Shown in pieces: positions 6,796 through 9,260 of a stretch of 9,260 nucleotides of DNA; the stretch's first letter is position 1; each line of letters opens with the position of its first letter. Below the pieces are notes generated by a model that worked only from the letters and a program-made list of their open reading frames with translations, searched no databases and had not been told where the DNA came from. Source of the DNA: Phycisphaerales bacterium UBA7812 (GTDB lineage Bacteria > Planctomycetota > Phycisphaerae > Phycisphaerales > UBA1924); contig DLBY01000045.1 of the NCBI GenBank assembly GCA_002480345.1, forward strand, positions 8,576 to 17,835, written 5' to 3'. The position numbers were made by a program, and so were the translations under genes.

Positions 6796-7992
6796 ATGGG
6801 TGATGCAACGACCAAGGGGTTCCCCGCGACGGTGGACGGGCTGGTGCGCGCGATGGACGCGGTCGCGCCGCTCTCGGGCGCGGAGGACTGGGACCGGGTG
6901 GGCCTGCATGTGGGCGATCCGGAGCGGGAGCTCGAGGGCCCCGTGCTGCTGACGATCGACCTGACCGAGCGCGTGCTCGACGAGGCGATCGGGCTGCGCG
7001 CCTCGGCGATCGTCGCGTATCACCCCCCGATCTGGAAGCCGCTGGACCGCATCACCTCCGCGACCGCGACGGAGCGGATCGTGCGCCGCGCGATCGAGGC
7101 GGGCATCGCGGTCTACAGCCCGCACACGGCGCTGGACGCGGCGCCGGGCGGGGTGACCGACTGGCTGACGGAGTGCGTCGCGGTGAAGGCCTCGAAGAAC
7201 CCGGGCGACGATGCGCTGACCGCGGATGTGCGCGCGCTGGTGCCCCAGCCCGTGCGGGAGACGAGCCAGCAGATGAAGCTGGTGGTGTTCGTTCCGCGCG
7301 ACGCGCTCGACCAGCTGCGCGGCGCGCTCGCGACAGCGGGCGCGGGGCAGATCGGTGCCTACGAGGTCTGCTCCTTCGCGAGCGCCGGGACCGGCACCTT
7401 CTTCGGGACCGACGGGACCGACCCCGCGGTGGGCGAATCCGGTCGGCTCGAGGAGGTCGAGGAAGTGCGACTCGAGATGGTCTGCAGCCGGCACGCGCTG
7501 CCGCTCGCGGTCGAGACGCTGCGCCAGTTCCATCCCTACGAGGAGCCCGCGTTCGATGTCTACGAGTTGCAGCCCAAGCCCATGCGCGCGAGCGGGACGG
7601 GGCGAAGGCTCGTGCTCGACCAGCCCGCGACGGTGCCCCAGATCGGGCAGCGTCTGCGCGCACACCTCGGGGTGACGCGGATCAAGTTCGCGCTCCCCGA
7701 CGGGATGGACGAGAACACGAAGGTGCGCCGGATCGCGATCGTCCCGGGGTCGGGGGGCGATCTCGTTTCGACCGCGGTTGACGAGGGCTGCGAGCTCTTC
7801 GTGACTGGGGAGATGACCCACCACACGGTGATCGGCGCCAACGCGCGGGGGCTCGGGGTCCTCCTCGCGGGGCACACCAACACCGAGCGGGGCTATCTGC
7901 CCAGGCTCGCGGATCGGCTCGGCGCGCTCCTGCCGGGCGTCGCGTTCGAGCTCAGCAAGTCCGACGGCGACCCGCTGCTCGTGCTGAAGTGA
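6796..7992 (+). CDS. Nif3-family dinuclear metal-binding protein with PII-like insert
   Basis: A 398-residue protein in the long, YqfO-like form of the Nif3/DUF34 family: two halves of the Nif3 domain with an inserted PII/CutA-like domain. N-terminal half: EDWDRVGLHVGDP (30-42), AYHPPIWKPLDRIT (74-87) and SPHTALDAAPGGVTDWL (108-124). Insert about 158-262: MKLVVFVP, IGAYEVCSF (186-194), GTGTF and HPYEEPAFDVYEL (246-258). C-terminal half: VTGEMTHH (336-343) and LAGHTNTE (357-364). Likely metal ligands are His76, Asp114, His360 and Glu364; the first histidine of the usual bacterial His-His pair is Tyr75 here, as in animal NIF3L1. The family is near-universal, forms toroidal hexamers and has no settled function; older GTP cyclohydrolase type I names are not well supported. 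The frame is open further upstream (to 6565), but that part overlaps ispE and is not family-like. No Shine-Dalgarno sequence is evident. Confidence 0.93.
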   Translation: MGDATTKGFPATVDGLVRAMDAVAPLSGAEDWDRVGLHVGDPERELEGPVLLTIDLTERVLDEAIGLRASAIVAYHPPIWKPLDRITSATATERIVRRAIEAGIAVYSPHTALDAAPGGVTDWLTECVAVKASKNPGDDALTADVRALVPQPVRETSQQMKLVVFVPRDALDQLRGALATAGAGQIGAYEVCSFASAGTGTFFGTDGTDPAVGESGRLEEVEEVRLEMVCSRHALPLAVETLRQFHPYEEPAFDVYELQPKPMRASGTGRRLVLDQPATVPQIGQRLRAHLGVTRIKFALPDGMDENTKVRRIAIVPGSGGDLVSTAVDEGCELFVTGEMTHHTVIGANARGLGVLLAGHTNTERGYLPRLADRLGALLPGVAFELSKSDGDPLLVLK

Positions 7993-8025
7993 TCGTCCCC
8001 GGCACCCGGGCGGCGTCGGATGGGG

Positions 8026-8054
8026 TTGGGAACCGCGTCGTTGTCCGGTAGACT
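8026..8054 (+). promoter_or_regulatory. candidate sigma-70-type promoter for the propeller gene
   Basis: TTGGGA (8026-8031; 4 of 6 to TTGACA), exactly 17 nt, then TAGACT (8049-8054; 4 of 6 to TATAAT). The start would fall near 8061, about 100 nt before the ATG at 8161. The leader is GC-rich and contains the 10-bp palindrome CGCCGCGGCG at 8129-8138. No clear terminator for the preceding Nif3-family gene was found in 7993-8025. Confidence 0.4.
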
Positions 8055-8160
8055 CGGGGGCGTTCGGCCGGTGGTCTCGGGGGAGAGGCCCGGTTCGAGA
8101 CGATCTGTGCGCCGCGTGGGGGGTTCACCGCCGCGGCGCCCGCGAGGGAGAGAGTCCACC

Positions 8161-9260
8161 ATGCGCGCCACGATGTTTGAATCGATCGCTGTCCTTGTCG
8201 CGTCCGCGGGTCTCGCGTCGAGCGCCGTGGGAGCCGGGTTTCCCGTGCATCCGGACGGCGATCTCCCCGAGATGAGCGCGGTGCAGAGCGCGAGGGCGGC
8301 CGCGATCCGGCACGGGTCGATTCCGGGGCCTGTTGGTTTTCGTGATCGCGGCGCCGCGGCTTTGCCTGTCTTCGTGTTCACGGGGGATGACCCGGAGGGC
8401 GACGCGCCGTCGGATGTGGTGTTCACGCCCGACGGGTCGACGATCATCGTCGCGCACCGGGAGAGCGGGAACCTGATTCTCTGGGACGCGGCGACGCGCG
8501 CGTTCGTCGGGTCGGTCCCGGTCTCGGGGCTCGCGCAGTCCGTGGATGTGACGCCCGACGGATCGAAGGCCGTGGTCGCGTGCCTCGATACCGGGATCGC
8601 GTCGATTGTGGATCTCAACTCGCTCGCGGAGATCGCGACGGTGCCGGTCGGGCAGGTGCCCTGCTCGGTCTCGATCAGCCCCGACGGGGCGCGGGCCGCG
8701 GTGCACGCGGCCTTCGACGGCGCGACAACGATCATCGATCTCGCGAGCGCCACGGTCGAGCGCACGATCCCGAACATCGATACCTGGAGCCGCCTGTCGT
8801 TCAGCTTCGAGGCGCCCGCGCAATCGGTCCAGTACGGGGGCCCGGTATTCATCGACAACACGAGGCTGATCAACGCGGATCTCGGCGCCGACGAGGTGCA
8901 GTTCATCGACGCCTCGAGCGGCGCGGTCACGCGCGTACCGGTCGGGGACAGCCCGTTCCGCGTCGGGGTTTCGGGGGATGGGTCGGTCGCCGCGGTGACG
9001 CACTCGGGCTCGAGCCGACGCGTGACGGTCTTCGACCTCGCGAGCGGGACGGTCTCCGCGGTGTGGAACACGGGCTTCGATCTCTCCGGGCCGATCGCGG
9101 TGAACGCGGACGGGACCAGGGCGGTCGTCGCGGTGCAGAACGCGGCGCGCGTCGGGGACCTCACGACCGGCTCGTTCGGGAGCGAGCTCGGGACCGCGAG
9201 CCTGAACGACCTGGTGCCCAACTTCGACGGCTCGCGTGCGGTCGGCATCGGGTTCCGCGG
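8161..9260 (+). CDS. exported beta-propeller (YVTN/WD40-like) protein, partial
   Basis: The frame runs open from ATG 8161 to the right edge (366 full codons), so the C-terminus is missing. The start MRATMFESIAVLVASAGLASS with AVGA at 22-25 looks like a Sec signal peptide, cleavage most likely after Ala25. From about residue 83 come repeats of the propeller type, each with 'DV.fTPDGS...VA' followed by 'G.l.l.D..t': TPDGS at 89-93 and 130-134 (with K next), SPDGA at 173-177, then less regular units with SGDGS (271-275) and NADGT (315-319). Such YVTN-like proteins fold as a multi-bladed propeller and are usually extracytoplasmic binding or surface proteins; the partner is unknown. The segment about 205-245 breaks the regular spacing. 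AGGGAG at 8145-8150 lies 10 nt before the ATG. Any anchor or sorting signal would be beyond the window. Confidence 0.85.
   Translation, partial: MRATMFESIAVLVASAGLASSAVGAGFPVHPDGDLPEMSAVQSARAAAIRHGSIPGPVGFRDRGAAALPVFVFTGDDPEGDAPSDVVFTPDGSTIIVAHRESGNLILWDAATRAFVGSVPVSGLAQSVDVTPDGSKAVVACLDTGIASIVDLNSLAEIATVPVGQVPCSVSISPDGARAAVHAAFDGATTIIDLASATVERTIPNIDTWSRLSFSFEAPAQSVQYGGPVFIDNTRLINADLGADEVQFIDASSGAVTRVPVGDSPFRVGVSGDGSVAAVTHSGSSRRVTVFDLASGTVSAVWNTGFDLSGPIAVNADGTRAVVAVQNAARVGDLTTGSFGSELGTASLNDLVPNFDGSRAVGIGFR

Noticed and set aside
6744..6815. Upstream extension of ispE to a start at 6815
   Set aside because: The added residues do not match the IspE N-terminus and would run over the start of the divergent Nif3-family gene.
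6364..7875. Minus-strand open frame of 503 codons across the Nif3-family gene and the ispE start
   Set aside because: Arg/His/Pro-rich shadow; it contradicts two clearly recognised genes on this stretch.
7893..9248. Minus-strand open frame of 451 codons opposite the propeller gene
   Set aside because: Low-complexity Ser/Thr/Pro/Arg composition and no motif, while the plus strand gives a signal peptide and regular propeller repeats with a good ribosome site.
1..9260. Mobile element, CRISPR array, tRNA or other structural RNA
   Set aside because: No transposase or integrase motifs, terminal inverted repeats, spaced direct repeats or tRNA-like cloverleaf were seen by eye on either strand; weak elements could still be missed.

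Overview
The window is GC-rich chromosomal DNA (roughly 70% G+C by eye) with densely packed genes on both strands. It carries eight protein-coding genes, two of them cut by the window ends. No rRNA, tRNA, CRISPR array, insertion sequence or phage gene was seen. The gene families and sequence style (a Maf/MptE-like flagellin-glycosylation type protein, a FlgM-type anti-sigma factor, a ROK sugar kinase with an unusual centre, a Nif3-family protein with a PII-like insert, a secreted YVTN/WD40-like propeller) suggest a flagellated Gram-negative-type bacterium. A member of the Planctomycetota, perhaps Phycisphaerae, is my best guess; this is an inference, not a proof.

Layout. 1-2286 (-): large Maf/MptE-like (DUF115) protein with what looks like the start of an SpsF-like nucleotidyltransferase domain at its C-terminal end, cut by the left edge. 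2450-3100 (+): two-helix membrane protein with an NTF2/SnoaL-like domain. 3129-4082 (-): lipoprotein with one or two SPOR-like regions. 4083-4338: the only clearly AT-rich stretch, a divergent control region with candidate promoters in both directions. 4339-4620 (+): FlgM-like anti-sigma-28 factor, followed by a strong hairpin-plus-T-tract terminator. 4752-5720 (-): ROK-family sugar kinase. 5862-6743 (-): IspE. 6796-7992 (+): Nif3-family dinuclear-metal protein. 8161-end (+): exported beta-propeller protein, cut by the right edge.

Functional links. The Maf-like protein and FlgM both belong to flagellar biology (modification of the filament, and timing of late flagellar transcription) and lie about 2 kb apart, so the left half may be the edge of a motility region. 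The right half is housekeeping: IspE makes isoprenoid precursors by the MEP pathway, the ROK kinase presumably phosphorylates a hexose, and the Nif3 protein is a widely conserved family of uncertain role. IspE and the kinase are on the same strand 141 bp apart and could be co-transcribed; IspE and the Nif3 gene diverge from a 52-bp gap.

No new defence, mobile or RNA system was recognised. The points most worth following up are the Maf-nucleotidyltransferase fusion, the ROK kinase without its zinc motif, the NIF3L1-like signature of the Nif3 protein, and the compact, possibly leaderless ispE/nif3 start region.
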